This document shows, one piece after another, positions 39,117 to 47,922 of a stretch of DNA of 64,000 nt. The DNA is from Streptomyces sp. MH60. GTDB taxonomy: Bacteria; Actinomycetota; Actinomycetes; Streptomycetales; Streptomycetaceae. The notes below the pieces were generated by a model. It was not told the DNA's origin and made no database searches. It saw only the letters and a list, made by a program, of their open reading frames with translations. Positions within the stretch are counted from its first letter, which is position 1. Each line of letters begins with the position of its first letter. Both the position numbers and the translations under genes were made by a program. Location: contig NZ_MULI01000023.1 in assembly GCF_002939385.1 (NCBI RefSeq), positions 32,971-96,970 on the forward strand, given 5' to 3'.

Positions 39117-39333
39117 GCAGACACCCTCCGTACAGCTCCGTCACCCCGCCGAAGGTAGCTGCCTCGGAGCAGCCCCGGAGTTACGGAACCGTTACGGCCC
39201 AAGAAGCCACACGTACAGTGGATTTGAACTCCCCGGAGGCGGCAGGGAGACAGGTGTCACCCTGGTGTCGTCCGACCCCGGTGGATAGCGTTGCTTCGCT
39301 GAAGAGAAGCCTCGTCCCACCCAGGAGCCGACA
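39117..39333. other. Divergent intergenic region
   Basis: It separates the DUF192 gene from the lipoprotein gene at 39334. GATAGCGTT near 39277-39285 could be a -10 region for the latter, whose ribosome site AGGAG lies at about 39321. No coding sequence seen. Confidence 0.4.
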
Positions 39334-39999
39334 GTGAATCGCCGCCGCCCCACCCTCATTGCAGCGCTCACGCTGACCGCCGCAGCGGCCTTGACGCTGT
39401 CCGCGTGCGGCAGCGACGACGACAGCGCCGCCAAGGACAGCGACAAGATCGCCGGAGCGGACACCGGCAGTCCCACCCCCTCGTCATCACCGACGGCGTC
39501 CGAGTCGTCCGAGCCCGGCCGGCCGAAGATCGAACTGCCTGATGATCTCTCCTACTCCTTCGACTGGCCCAAGACCGGAGACAAGGACAAGGACGCCGTC
39601 CTCGCCGATAGCGAGCAGTCCATCAAGGCCGTGGACTTGGCAATCGTCAACCAGGACGCACTCGACAAGGCTTATCTCTATTACTACGAGGGTGAGGCCG
39701 CCGTCGGCACCCAGAAGTTCATCCAGAACTACGTGGATCAAAAGGCGGCAATCACGGGAAGTTACCGCTTCTATGCCCCCGAAGTGGCAGTCGACAAAGA
39801 CGGCACTGCTTCCTTCACGTACTGCGAGGATCAAGGCAAGGCGTACGTGAAGTACCTCAAGACCAACAAGGTCAGGAAGACTGAGGTGACTGCGAAGAGT
39901 TACGTCATCTACCACACGTCGCTGAAGAAGAATAGTGCAGGCGTCTGGGAGATCCAGAACATCGCCTCGCAGAGTGGGAGCGCCAAGTGCCAGCCCTGA
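39334..39999 (+). CDS. Lipoprotein, 221 residues
   Basis: A GTG start behind AGGAG. The signal peptide ends in the lipobox LTLSAC, Cys25. After a Ser/Pro-rich disordered stretch, residues 70-221 form a domain with LSYSFDWPKTGD, YLYYYEGEAAVGTQKFIQNYV and a final Cys pair (FTYCEDQ, SAKCQP). The fold is reminiscent of the NTF2-like or Mce-associated lipoproteins of actinobacteria, but I am not certain. It overlaps the following secreted-protein gene by 13 bases. Confidence 0.78.
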   Translation: MNRRRPTLIAALTLTAAAALTLSACGSDDDSAAKDSDKIAGADTGSPTPSSSPTASESSEPGRPKIELPDDLSYSFDWPKTGDKDKDAVLADSEQSIKAVDLAIVNQDALDKAYLYYYEGEAAVGTQKFIQNYVDQKAAITGSYRFYAPEVAVDKDGTASFTYCEDQGKAYVKYLKTNKVRKTEVTAKSYVIYHTSLKKNSAGVWEIQNIASQSGSAKCQP

Positions 40000-41030
40000 C
40001 GCATGGGTCGAAGACGCTGCCGGTCGCGATAGTTCTGATTGGGTGTCTGTCGCCTTTTGTCCTGCCCGGAGCCGCGCATGCCGACGACATCCTGGACGGC
40101 AACACGCAAAACTCGGGAACGGAGCAGCATGCCAACGCCGATGGCAGAGGGAACGTGTCGGTGACCGTGGGTGGTGTTGTCTTCGATCGCTCGAAGAACG
40201 GGAGTGGTGACTCGGTTGGTGCGGTGACGTCGTCCACGTCCTGGTCGCCGCCTGCGTGCTGGTACGCCCCGAAGTACACCCCCGAGCAGCTGCAGAAGTA
40301 CCTGGAGCCGATCTGGGAGGCCGAGTCCACGGGGTACGAGTGGGATGCCAAGCAGCGGGAGAAGTACAACGCGCTGGATGAGAAGAAGGGGTTCAACAAG
40401 GACAAGACAGGTAAGGGCTATTGGTGGGGTTCGTATGTGAATGAGAGCTTCCCGCCGGGCTGGGACAAGTGTGACACCGAATACTTCTGGGTGGACCAGG
40501 GCGACCCGCCGCCCGCGGACAAGGAGAACGCCGTCACCCCGGAAGTCCTCGCCGAGCTCGCCTACGGGGAGATTCGTGTCCCCGGTACCGAAGTGACGCT
40601 GGCGCCCGCGGCGGCGACCAAGGTGAACCTTCCGACGTGGGCCTGGCTGGACGGTGCCGACTTCAAGCCGGTCTCGGTCACCGCGTCCGTGGAGGAGATC
40701 GGTATCTGGGCGACGGCCACGGCGGAGCCGGTCTCTCTGCAGATCGAGCCGGGCACCCCGGATGCCGAGACCTATCCGGCGTCGGGCGTCTGCGAGATCA
40801 AGGGCGGTCGCATCGGTGCGCCGTACGAGAAGGGCAAGGCGGACGACACACCGCCGTGCGGGGTGAAGTACCTGCGGTCCTCGGGTGACGGGACGTTCCC
40901 GCTTCGGGCGACGGTCAGGTGGAAGATCCATTGGACCGGCAGTGACGGTCCGGGTGACGACCTCCCCGACGGTACGTTCGGCGCCACCCAGGACGTGGTC
41001 GTCCAGGAGATCCAGGCCGTCAACCGTTGA
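39987..41030 (+). CDS. Secreted protein of unknown function, 347 residues
   Basis: The GTG at 39987 lies inside the end of the lipoprotein gene, behind GGGAG, so the two are coupled. The signal peptide ends at AAHA, near residue 32. The mature protein has a Trp/Tyr-rich region (CWYAPKYTPEQLQKYLEPIWEAE, YWWGSYVNESFPPGW) with cysteines for disulfides and an Ig-like C-terminal half (TEVTLAPAAATKVNLPTWAWL, ending VVVQEIQAVNR). No named family recognised. Conservation with the lipoprotein suggests a joint surface role. Confidence 0.75.
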   Translation: MPALTHGSKTLPVAIVLIGCLSPFVLPGAAHADDILDGNTQNSGTEQHANADGRGNVSVTVGGVVFDRSKNGSGDSVGAVTSSTSWSPPACWYAPKYTPEQLQKYLEPIWEAESTGYEWDAKQREKYNALDEKKGFNKDKTGKGYWWGSYVNESFPPGWDKCDTEYFWVDQGDPPPADKENAVTPEVLAELAYGEIRVPGTEVTLAPAAATKVNLPTWAWLDGADFKPVSVTASVEEIGIWATATAEPVSLQIEPGTPDAETYPASGVCEIKGGRIGAPYEKGKADDTPPCGVKYLRSSGDGTFPLRATVRWKIHWTGSDGPGDDLPDGTFGATQDVVVQEIQAVNR

Positions 41031-41137
41031 TCGATCTCACCAGCCCTCAGGGCAGTGGCAGCCGCCGGGGCGTCACGAAAACCGGATGACGTCGTTCCTC
41101 TCATCGGTGCGGTGGACCGGTGAGAGGGGACGGGCGG

Positions 41138-41455
41138 GTGGCGGGGCGGCTTGCAGTGGACGGGGACGAGCTCGGGCGGTTCATGAAGTCGCTCAAGGAG
41201 TCCTCGACTTCGCTCAGGGGCGTGCGGAAGGCGTTGTCGGACGCGACGATCGCCGGGCTGGGCACGGACGAGCTCGACTCGGCGTGCGAGGCCTTCCAGG
41301 AGGACTGGAAGTACGGCTCCGAGGAGATCGGCAAACAGACGGAGGACCTTGCCGACATCATCGGCAAGAGCAAGGACAGTTACCTCGAGGTCGACAAGGC
41401 GCTCGAGGCTGCGGTGCGCAAGTCGCGCGAGGCCAAGGGCGGCGGCGGGAAGTGA
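41138..41455 (+). CDS. WXG100/ESX-like small helical protein
   Basis: A 105-residue all-helical protein (ELGRFMKSLKESSTSLRGVRKAL, then a turn, then EDWKYGSEEIGKQTEDLADIIG). The helix-turn-helix hairpin and length fit EsxA-like substrates or partners of type VII secretion, although a strict WxG turn is not present; the turn holds DWKYG instead. The GTG at 41138 follows AGAGGGGA. It overlaps the next gene by GTGA, so the two are probably a secreted pair. Confidence 0.7.
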   Translation: MAGRLAVDGDELGRFMKSLKESSTSLRGVRKALSDATIAGLGTDELDSACEAFQEDWKYGSEEIGKQTEDLADIIGKSKDSYLEVDKALEAAVRKSREAKGGGGK

Positions 41456-42816
41456 CCGTTACGGCCGGCCACGACCGGTACGGTGCCGCCCTCGACCCGC
41501 AGTCGCGGGCGGACCTGGGCAAGCCGCAGGGACTCAAGTCCGCTCCGCCCATTCCGAACCCGGCGTATCCGCACCTCGGCTTCAATCCCGTGCCGGGGGA
41601 CACGGAGACCGTGCGAGGGCTGGAGAAGAAGCTCAGCGGATGCGCGCAGGTGCTCCAGGAGGCGTACGACCTCGTCACCAAGCTCCTGGACGGCAGCTGC
41701 TGGAACGGCGACGCCGCCGTCGCCTTTCGCGAGCAGCTGGACGGCGGGCCGTTGCCGCTGAATCTGAAGAACGCGGCGCACTCGATCCGCAAGGCGGCCA
41801 GGCAGCTGGACCGCTGGGAGGGCGAACTCGACGACTTCCAGCGACGGGCGGGGAAGCTGGAGGGCGACGCGAAGGACGCCCAGGACGCGGTCGACCGTGC
41901 ACAGGGGCGCGCGGACTCGGCGGGCCAGGACCCCGACCTGAAGAAGGAGGGGGCCGATGGCGACGCCGCGCAGAAGGCGCTCACGCGCGCGAACGGTGAC
42001 CTCGACGATGCCCGGGCCGAGCTGAAGAAGATCATCGGCAGGGCGAAGAGGCTGGCCGAGGAGCATGAGGAGAAGGCCGGGTACCGGGCGCGGAAGATCC
42101 GTGACGCCACGAAGAAGCTGGTGCCGCATGAGCCGGGGTGGTTCGACGAGGTACTCGACTGGCTGGGCGACAACCTCCCGGACATCCTCAGCTTCGTGGC
42201 GGGGGTGATCGGGGTCGTGGCGCTTCTCCTCGCGGGGCCGCTGGGCTGGGGGATCGCGACGGTGGCCGCCTTGATGCTCACGGCTTCAGGATTGAGCACG
42301 GTGGCGCTTGGCCTGCGGCTCGCAGACCCGGAAGTGCGGGCTTCTTTGTGGGAGGGGTTGACCGAGGGGGAACTCGACGCCGACTTCTGGAGCAACGCTG
42401 TCTCAGTAGGAGCAGACGCCGTAGGCGCGCTACCAGGTATCGCGGCAGTGGCCAAGGGGTCCTTCGAAGCCACGCGAGCCGTTCGCAGGAGCGGACAAGT
42501 GCTCGATTTCTGGCAGCGGGTCGGTACCTACGGTTCCAAGGTTGTCGACGAGGCCGGAGCAATCACCAACCTGGAGAACTCCATGGTCGCACGAGCGGTG
42601 CGCGGCTTTAGCGACCCCGGCAGAGCTGCCAATGCCGTTGCCGGTACGTCGGGCGTGGTCGGCGTTGGTACGGGAGGGTTCGGTTTGTACAACAAGGCCG
42701 TGGACGCGGAGGGCGACGGAATCAAAGACGGTGCTGTCGCCAGTATCGACGGCTCGCGTCTCGTTCTTGACGGCGGAGGCCTTGTGGACATTGCACGATA
42801 CGTCTTCTGTCATTGA
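41452..42816 (+). CDS. Putative type VII-secreted protein with coiled coil and membrane segment
   Basis: A 454-residue protein. The N-terminus has YGAALDPQSRADLGKPQGLKS and PGDTETVRGLEKKLSG. Residues 60-215 are a long helical, coiled-coil-like WXG-type region with SCWNGDAAVAF as the turn. A hydrophobic pair of helices (ILSFVAGVIGVVALLLAGPLG and a second) spans about 245-285. The C-terminal 170 residues show no recognised toxin domain. GC falls from about 42280 onward, suggesting that the C-terminal part was exchanged, as in polymorphic toxins. Streptomyces proteins of this layout are commonly labelled T7SS-secreted. Confidence 0.75.
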   Translation: MTVTAGHDRYGAALDPQSRADLGKPQGLKSAPPIPNPAYPHLGFNPVPGDTETVRGLEKKLSGCAQVLQEAYDLVTKLLDGSCWNGDAAVAFREQLDGGPLPLNLKNAAHSIRKAARQLDRWEGELDDFQRRAGKLEGDAKDAQDAVDRAQGRADSAGQDPDLKKEGADGDAAQKALTRANGDLDDARAELKKIIGRAKRLAEEHEEKAGYRARKIRDATKKLVPHEPGWFDEVLDWLGDNLPDILSFVAGVIGVVALLLAGPLGWGIATVAALMLTASGLSTVALGLRLADPEVRASLWEGLTEGELDADFWSNAVSVGADAVGALPGIAAVAKGSFEATRAVRRSGQVLDFWQRVGTYGSKVVDEAGAITNLENSMVARAVRGFSDPGRAANAVAGTSGVVGVGTGGFGLYNKAVDAEGDGIKDGAVASIDGSRLVLDGGGLVDIARYVFCH

Positions 42817-42833
42817 GTAGGAGGGAAGGAATC

Positions 42834-43493
42834 GTGGATCCTGTCGTCTGTGCGACTGCATGGGATCACCCACCCACCCGTCGCGCTTGGCTCCGTCACA
42901 TGGTGATGAACGTCGTCGGCTTCTTCGGTTGGGTAAGTGGCTGGGTCTTATTGCTCGGCGTCTCGGTGCACTCGGCCGACTGGCTCGTCTGGGTCTTCCT
43001 TCCGTACTTTGTTTACGGGCCCTACCGTGCACTGACGCAACTGCGATACTTCCCGGCAGCACTGTCGATGCTCCGCATCTTGCGTACCCATGCTTGGCAG
43101 CTCCTGCGGGATGTTCCGTACGGACTGACTGATCGTCCGGAGGTATCCAGCAGGCACTATGGCTGGTTTGAGTTTCCTGACCCTGCTCGTCCAGGCCAGC
43201 GGCTACCCATGATTTTTACCCAGCATCTGCGCTTGGAATGGTGGTCCCGACGTATGGCTCCCCGCGCTAAGCCGCATATGAAGGCACAGATCGAGGAAAT
43301 CTGGTTCGCGGGCGATGTCCGCTTCGCAGGAGTCATCGCCGCACCCGGACGAAGAGGGAGGGCCCCTCGGCGCATGCACGTCATGGAACAGCGGGCCAAC
43401 CGTCAGAACGATGAGTGCCTCAACGACCAGGGAGCCGGGCCTGACGACATTGCGCGGGGCCGTCGGGCGGCTGGTCCTTCCAATCGTTCCTGA
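42834..43493 (+). CDS. Membrane protein partner with a TTA codon, 219 residues
   Basis: The GTG at 42834 follows AGGAGGGAAGG. Two hydrophobic helices (VVGFFGWVSGWVLLLGV and DWLVWVFLPYFVYG) lie at about 26-65, then a soluble domain with a DVPYGL turn and LRLEWWSRRM. The C-terminal 40 residues are disordered and basic. Residue 39 is encoded by TTA (42948-42950), the rare leucine codon that makes translation depend on the bldA tRNA in Streptomyces. GC is low for the region. It may be an immunity or secretion partner of the upstream protein. Confidence 0.68.
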   Translation: MDPVVCATAWDHPPTRRAWLRHMVMNVVGFFGWVSGWVLLLGVSVHSADWLVWVFLPYFVYGPYRALTQLRYFPAALSMLRILRTHAWQLLRDVPYGLTDRPEVSSRHYGWFEFPDPARPGQRLPMIFTQHLRLEWWSRRMAPRAKPHMKAQIEEIWFAGDVRFAGVIAAPGRRGRAPRRMHVMEQRANRQNDECLNDQGAGPDDIARGRRAAGPSNRS

Positions 43494-43511
43494 TCCGTAG
43501 AGGAAGGCCCC

Positions 43512-44174
43512 ATGACCGCTCCCCGGATCTCGATGCACGAATCTGTCAAAGATGCGCAAGCAGAATTGTGGTTCGCTGAGCCCGTCGGGTTCATGCCTAT
43601 GCCGCTCAACTCCCTGCTGGCCGAACCCGACTCCTCGGACGCCGAAGCGCTGCGCGAGGCTGTCGCCCCGATACTCGAAGCCGCGCCCAGTGAATTGGTG
43701 CGTCAGCGGTTCGTTGCGCAGGTCGCGCTGGGCCAGCAGATGCTCGGGGCGCTGTGCGGTATCGGAACGGTCCACTGCTCGGTCGGCCTGCATCGTGACG
43801 ACATCGATCCCGCGAGTACACACGCACTCTCCCTCTTCACCATCTCTTGGCGCGACACGAACGTTGCTCCCCGTGGCGTAACGGCGGCCCGCGCCGCCAT
43901 GTCGGCCGCGGGACATACGCACATCGCCTTTGAGGAGCTTCCCTGCGGTCCCGCAGTCCTCAGCGAGACCACGTTGCGTTACACCGCTGAAACCGGGCTC
44001 CCCCAGCTCCCCCTCCTCCAGATCCACGCCCACCTCCCGCACCCCGACTGCAAGCGGATGGCCGTGTTCACGGTCAGCACTGTGGCGGTGGCGCGTCGGG
44101 AGGAGTACCGGGCGTTGGTGCGGGGGATGGTCGAGACCGTTCGTTTCGAGGATCCGCTGGGGGTGGCGTCGTAA
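43512..44174 (+). CDS. Hypothetical protein of the type VII-like cluster, 220 residues
   Basis: The ATG at 43512 follows AGAGGAAGG. The protein is soluble, mixed alpha/beta, with AELWFAEPVGFMPMPLNSLLAE at the start, a central CGIGTVHCSVGLHRDDI and a C-terminal strand KRMAVFTVSTVAVARREEYRALV. These blocks suggest a conserved domain found beside WXG100-type genes in streptomycetes, perhaps a chaperone or immunity protein. No catalytic motif is visible. It is the last gene of the lower-GC group. Confidence 0.65.
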   Translation: MTAPRISMHESVKDAQAELWFAEPVGFMPMPLNSLLAEPDSSDAEALREAVAPILEAAPSELVRQRFVAQVALGQQMLGALCGIGTVHCSVGLHRDDIDPASTHALSLFTISWRDTNVAPRGVTAARAAMSAAGHTHIAFEELPCGPAVLSETTLRYTAETGLPQLPLLQIHAHLPHPDCKRMAVFTVSTVAVARREEYRALVRGMVETVRFEDPLGVAS

Positions 44175-44215
44175 TGGTGTTGAACGGGGGCCCCGGCCGA
44201 CGGTAGGAAGGCATC

Positions 44216-45091
44216 ATGACTGGACTCGGTGCCGTATTCCGTCCTCAGCTGGCCCCCGAGCGGCTGCGTGCCGTGGCTCGTGTCGCCGACGAGGTGGGGC
44301 TCGAGGAGCTGTGGCTGTGGGAGGACTGCTTCCGAGAGGGCGGGATCTCCACGGCCGCCGCCGCCCTTGCGTGGACCGAGCGGGTGCGGGTCGGGGTCGG
44401 GCTGTTGCCCGTGCCGTTGCGGAACGTGGCCGTCACCGCGATGGAGGCCGCCACGCTGCACCGGATGTTCCCCGGCCGTGCCGTCCTCGGCGTGGGGCAC
44501 GGGGTGCAGGACTGGATGGGACAGGTCGGCGCGCGGGCCGAGTCGCCGCTCACGCTGCTGCGCGAGCACCTCGTGGCGCTGCGGGCGTTGCTGGGCGGAG
44601 AACGGGTGACGTCGAAGGGGCGCTACGTCCGACTCGACGACGTCGCGCTCGACTGGCCGCCGGAGCAGGCCGTCGAGGTGCTCGCCGGCGCCACCGGGCC
44701 CCGTTCGCTGCGGCTGGCCGGTGAGGCCGCCGACGGGACCGTGCTCACCGCGAACACCCCGCCGGACGGCGTGCGCCGCGCCCGGCGCCTCATCGACGAA
44801 GGGCGGGCGGCGGCCGGGCGGACGGACGCGCACAGGGTCGTCGTGTATCTCCTCGCCGCCACCGGCCCCGGCGCCGCGGAACGGCTCCGGAGCGAGCTGG
44901 TCGCCGAAGGCGTCGCGGACGTCCCGGACCTCGGGGCCGCCGGGGACGCGGAGGCCGTTGCCCACGCCGTGCGGCGGCTGGCCGAGGCCGGGGCCGACAC
45001 CGTGATCCTCCAGCCGACCGGAGACGAGCCCGATCCGGAGGGATTCGTACGGTTCACCGCCGAGCGGGTCCGGCCCTTGGTGGGAGCGTAG
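44216..45091 (+). CDS. LLM-class (luciferase-like, probably F420-dependent) oxidoreductase
   Basis: A 291-residue TIM-barrel flavin/F420 enzyme: LRAVARVADEVGLEELWLWEDCF at the start, RVRVGVGLLPVPLRNVAVTAMEAATL near 55-80, and the GHGVQDWMGQVG loop. The C-terminal half has VLAGATGPRSLRLAGEAADG, where the phosphate of the cofactor binds. The family oxidises or reduces diverse substrates; the substrate here is unknown. The ATG follows GGAAGG. The methyltransferase gene starts two bases after its stop. Confidence 0.87.
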   Translation: MTGLGAVFRPQLAPERLRAVARVADEVGLEELWLWEDCFREGGISTAAAALAWTERVRVGVGLLPVPLRNVAVTAMEAATLHRMFPGRAVLGVGHGVQDWMGQVGARAESPLTLLREHLVALRALLGGERVTSKGRYVRLDDVALDWPPEQAVEVLAGATGPRSLRLAGEAADGTVLTANTPPDGVRRARRLIDEGRAAAGRTDAHRVVVYLLAATGPGAAERLRSELVAEGVADVPDLGAAGDAEAVAHAVRRLAEAGADTVILQPTGDEPDPEGFVRFTAERVRPLVGA

Positions 45092-45093
45092 CC

Positions 45094-45954
45094 GTGCCCG
45101 CTCACCCATCCGTCGATCGCGATCGTTCATCGGACCGTCCCGACCGTCCCGACCGCCGTGACCGCCGTGACCGCCGTGACTTCGACGACCTCGTGGCCGA
45201 GGGCGCCGCCGTGCCCACCGAAGGGTGGGACTTCTCCTGGTTCGAGGGGCGGGCCACCGAGGCCCGGCCGTCCTGGGGGTACGCGCGGGCCATGGCGGAG
45301 CGGCTGGCCGGGGCCACCGCCGCACTGGACGTGCAGACCGGGGGAGGGGAGGTGCTGGACTTCGCCCTCGAAGCCGCCGGCCCGCACCGCGCCCCGCTCG
45401 TCGTCGCCACCGAGGGCTGGCAGCCCAACGTCGCCGAGGCCACCCGGCTGCTGCGCCCCCGCGGTGTCCCGGTGGTCGCCTCCGCGGACGACGCGCCCCT
45501 GCCCTTCGCGGACGGCGCCTTCGACCTGGTCGTCAGCCGGCATCCGGTCGAGCCGCACTGGGACGAGCTCGCCCGCGTGCTCGCGCCCGGCGGCACCTAC
45601 TTCGCCCAGCACGTCGGGCCCGCCAGCGTCTTCGAGCTCATCGAGTACTTCCTCGGGCCGCTGCCGGAAGCGAGCCACCGGCACCGTCACCCCGACCGTG
45701 AGCGGGCCGACGCCGAGGCTGCCGGGCTGGAGGTCGTGGAGGTGCGGGCGGAGCGGCTGCGGATGGAGTTCTTCGACGTCGGTGCCGTCGTCCACTTCCT
45801 GCGCAAGGTCGTGTGGATGGTCCCCGGGTTCACCGTCGACGCCTACCGGGACCGGCTGCGCGACCTGCACGAGCGCATCGAGGACGAGGGACCCTTCGTC
45901 GCCCACAGCACCCGTCATCTCTTCGACGTGCGCAAGCCGCGGGCCACGCCCTGA
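45094..45954 (+). CDS. Class I SAM-dependent methyltransferase
   Basis: A Rossmann-fold methyltransferase of 286 residues: ALDVQTGGGEVLDFAL is motif I, LVVATEGWQPNVAEA motif II, LPFADGAFDLVVSRHPVEPHWDELARVLAPGG motifs IV-V. The N-terminal 35 residues are Asp/Arg repeats encoded by in-frame 9-bp tandem repeats (about 45134-45180) and are probably disordered. The substrate is unknown. The GTG at 45094 lies two bases after the LLM gene, so the two form an operon. Confidence 0.86.
   Translation: MPAHPSVDRDRSSDRPDRPDRRDRRDRRDFDDLVAEGAAVPTEGWDFSWFEGRATEARPSWGYARAMAERLAGATAALDVQTGGGEVLDFALEAAGPHRAPLVVATEGWQPNVAEATRLLRPRGVPVVASADDAPLPFADGAFDLVVSRHPVEPHWDELARVLAPGGTYFAQHVGPASVFELIEYFLGPLPEASHRHRHPDRERADAEAAGLEVVEVRAERLRMEFFDVGAVVHFLRKVVWMVPGFTVDAYRDRLRDLHERIEDEGPFVAHSTRHLFDVRKPRATP
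45134..45180 (+). repeat. 9-bp coding tandem repeats in the methyltransferase gene
   Basis: GACCGTCCC and GACCGCCGT units repeat five times in frame, encoding Asp-Arg-Pro and Asp-Arg-Arg triplets. Copy number could vary between strains with no effect on the catalytic domain. Confidence 0.75.
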
Positions 45955-46014
45955 TACGCCGTGACATGATCCGGCCGCATGCGGTCCCGTTCTGAGACCC
46001 GCGCATCCGCGTCC

Positions 46015-47241
46015 TCACGCGTGCGCCCCCACCGTCACCTCCCCGATCACCAGCTCCGCCGCGGCCTCCAGTACGGCCCCCACCCGTTCCACGCGCTCCG
46101 CCAGCTCGCGTTCCTGCCGTGCCGTCAGGGGGGCCAGTGGCTCGACCGTGACCGTCGTACGGCGGCCCCGGCGGCGCTGGTACCAGACGCCCGCCACGAC
46201 CCCGTCCACCAGCAGCACGGGGAAGTTGCCCGCCTGCCCGCCCGCCAGCGCCCGCCGGTACGCGGGCCCCGGGAAGAGCAGCTCCCGCGGCTGCGCGGCG
46301 ACGACGTACGCGTCGAAGTACGGCAGCAACCGCACCCCGCGCACCAGTTCTTCCTGCTCCGGGGCGTCCGGGAAGGCGGTGTCACCGGCCACCACCCACG
46401 CCGGTGTGCCCTCGTGGCGGACCTCCTCGATCTCGCCCGCGGCGGCCAGTTCGGCGTAACGGGCCTTCGCCCAACCGGGTGGTGCGGCCAGCCAGCGGGC
46501 GAAGTGCCGCGGCGTCGCGGGGCCGTACGCGTACAGGTATCGGCGTACGAGGAGCCGCGACGCCTCCTCGGGCGGCAGCGGGGTGAAGCGGGGCGGGCGG
46601 GTGTACGTCACCCTGCGGCCGCGGTTCGGGCCGAAGGACAGGGCGCCGCACTGCCCGGCCCGGTGCAGGACCTGGCGCCAGCGGGGCCACATGGTCTGGA
46701 AGGCCGGCATGACCAGGTCGCCCGCCCACGGGCCGGTGCGGGCGACGACCTCCTCGCCGAGTTCGTCGATGGTCAGGAAGGCGTCGTCGAGCGCCTCGGC
46801 GATCGCCGCCACGACCTGCCCGGCCTGTCCCCCGGTGAGGCGTACGTCAGTGGACCCGGAGGCCGTGCCGTCCGGGATCGCGGGCAGCGCGGCGCACCAC
46901 ATCGGCAGGTCGCGGGCCGGGAGCAGGTGCACCGTCCCGCGCGGGCCGTGCGTCTTCACCAGCGAGGGCGAGGGCGAGGGCGAGGGTGGCGGGGGAGGCG
47001 CGGTGGGTGCGGTGGGTGGAACCGCCGGCCACAGGGCCTCGCGTACGTCCGCGCGGGTCACGTCGTCGGCCCGCAGGCCGACCGACAGCTCGGCCGCCGA
47101 CAGTACCTGGGCGTGGACGCCGAGCATCGCGGCGGCCACGTCGGCGACGGGAGCGCCCGTTCGGGCGGACCTGGCCAGGAACTGCCGTTCGAAGCGCCGT
47201 GCGCTCGCCGCGGCCCAAGTGATCCCCGTCGTCTTCGTCAT
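46015..47241 (-). CDS. HTH_42 winged-helix protein (AlkZ-like fold)
   Basis: A 408-residue winged-helix DNA-binding protein of the HTH_42 family, which includes the AlkZ DNA glycosylases. The N-terminal winged helix has LGVHAQVLSAAELSVGLR; AlkZ enzymes have Q-x-Q (or Q-x-D in the AlkX branch) at this place, and this protein has Gln-Val-Leu, so glycosylase activity is uncertain. The centre has TMWPRWRQVLHRAGQCG and YLYAYGPATPRHFARWL; the C-terminal part carries the VLLVDGVVAGVWYQRRRG strand-loop. A Ser-Pro microsatellite expands the loop near residue 90. No Shine-Dalgarno site precedes the ATG; TAACGT six bases upstream suggests leaderless transcription. Confidence 0.8.
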   Translation of the reverse strand: MTKTTGITWAAASARRFERQFLARSARTGAPVADVAAAMLGVHAQVLSAAELSVGLRADDVTRADVREALWPAVPPTAPTAPPPPPSPSPSPSLVKTHGPRGTVHLLPARDLPMWCAALPAIPDGTASGSTDVRLTGGQAGQVVAAIAEALDDAFLTIDELGEEVVARTGPWAGDLVMPAFQTMWPRWRQVLHRAGQCGALSFGPNRGRRVTYTRPPRFTPLPPEEASRLLVRRYLYAYGPATPRHFARWLAAPPGWAKARYAELAAAGEIEEVRHEGTPAWVVAGDTAFPDAPEQEELVRGVRLLPYFDAYVVAAQPRELLFPGPAYRRALAGGQAGNFPVLLVDGVVAGVWYQRRRGRRTTVTVEPLAPLTARQERELAERVERVGAVLEAAAELVIGEVTVGAHA

Positions 47242-47526
47242 GAGGTGACGTTAGGAGAGGAGTAGGACGGAAGGCGTCCCCTATCTCCCGGGCTATCTCC
47301 AGGACTGTTTCGGTCGTCCGGTGGATGAAGGAGTGGGGATCTTCCGGGCCTAAGGGGCACACCTTCGCAAATGGCCGCGCGTCCGGAGGCAGGGTACGGA
47401 ATCACCCGTCGATCCTCACAGGGTGTCCACATCGTTATTCACCGTTGTCCTTCTCGGGTCGTACGCAGCCCACCCGATCGCGTAAGTTCGAGCCCAGGTA
47501 ATTCGCGTGAGCAAAGCTACGCGCGT

Positions 47527-47559
47527 GGCACCGCGCAGTGGAGGGGGCTGCGCGGTGCC
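47527..47559. ncRNA. Perfect hairpin with a G-rich loop
   Basis: GGCACCGCGCAG (47527-47538) pairs perfectly with CTGCGCGGTGCC (47548-47559) around the loop TGGAGGGGG. The loop is complementary to the C-runs of the elements at 47864 and 47887 and also resembles a ribosome-binding sequence. No T-tract follows. Whether it is transcribed as part of a small RNA is not known. Confidence 0.4.
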
Positions 47560-47848
47560 GGATCGAGAGCCGGCCACGCACCGGTCGGGCGCCCGACCGA
47601 GCGCCGGGTCAAGCCCGTGTCTTCCGGTGACGTCACCCGGACGGGGGAAGCGGGATTCCGGGCCGCGGCGCCCGTCATCGGCCCGGCCGGGCCACTCCAG
47701 TCGCACCCGAATCGGCCGCCACCTGGAGACACGCGGTGATTTGGCCACCGTTCGGGGCGGAATGAGGGCTTCCGTGGTCATCCGGGCGTCGCCGACCGAC
47801 TTCGGAGAGTAGTTGCGGCACGCCGATGCACGCAGCATCACTTACGAA

Positions 47849-47913
47849 GGGTTATGGTGGAAACCCCCCCTCGGGCCGGTCCGTCTCCCCCCCCACGGAC
47901 CGGCCCGTTTTTT
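47849..47913 (+). ncRNA. Probable 6C-type small RNA with terminator
   Basis: A short hairpin GGGTT/AACCC (47849-47866) runs into seven consecutive C (47864-47870). Then CGGGCCGGTCCGT (47872-47884) pairs perfectly with ACGGACCGGCCCG (47895-47907) around a loop with eight consecutive C, followed by six T (47908-47913). The 6C RNA family of Actinobacteria is defined by paired stems with runs of six or more C; the loops and U-tail here fit it. The 5' end was not determined. Confidence 0.55.
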
Positions 47914-47922
47914 GTGCCCTCC

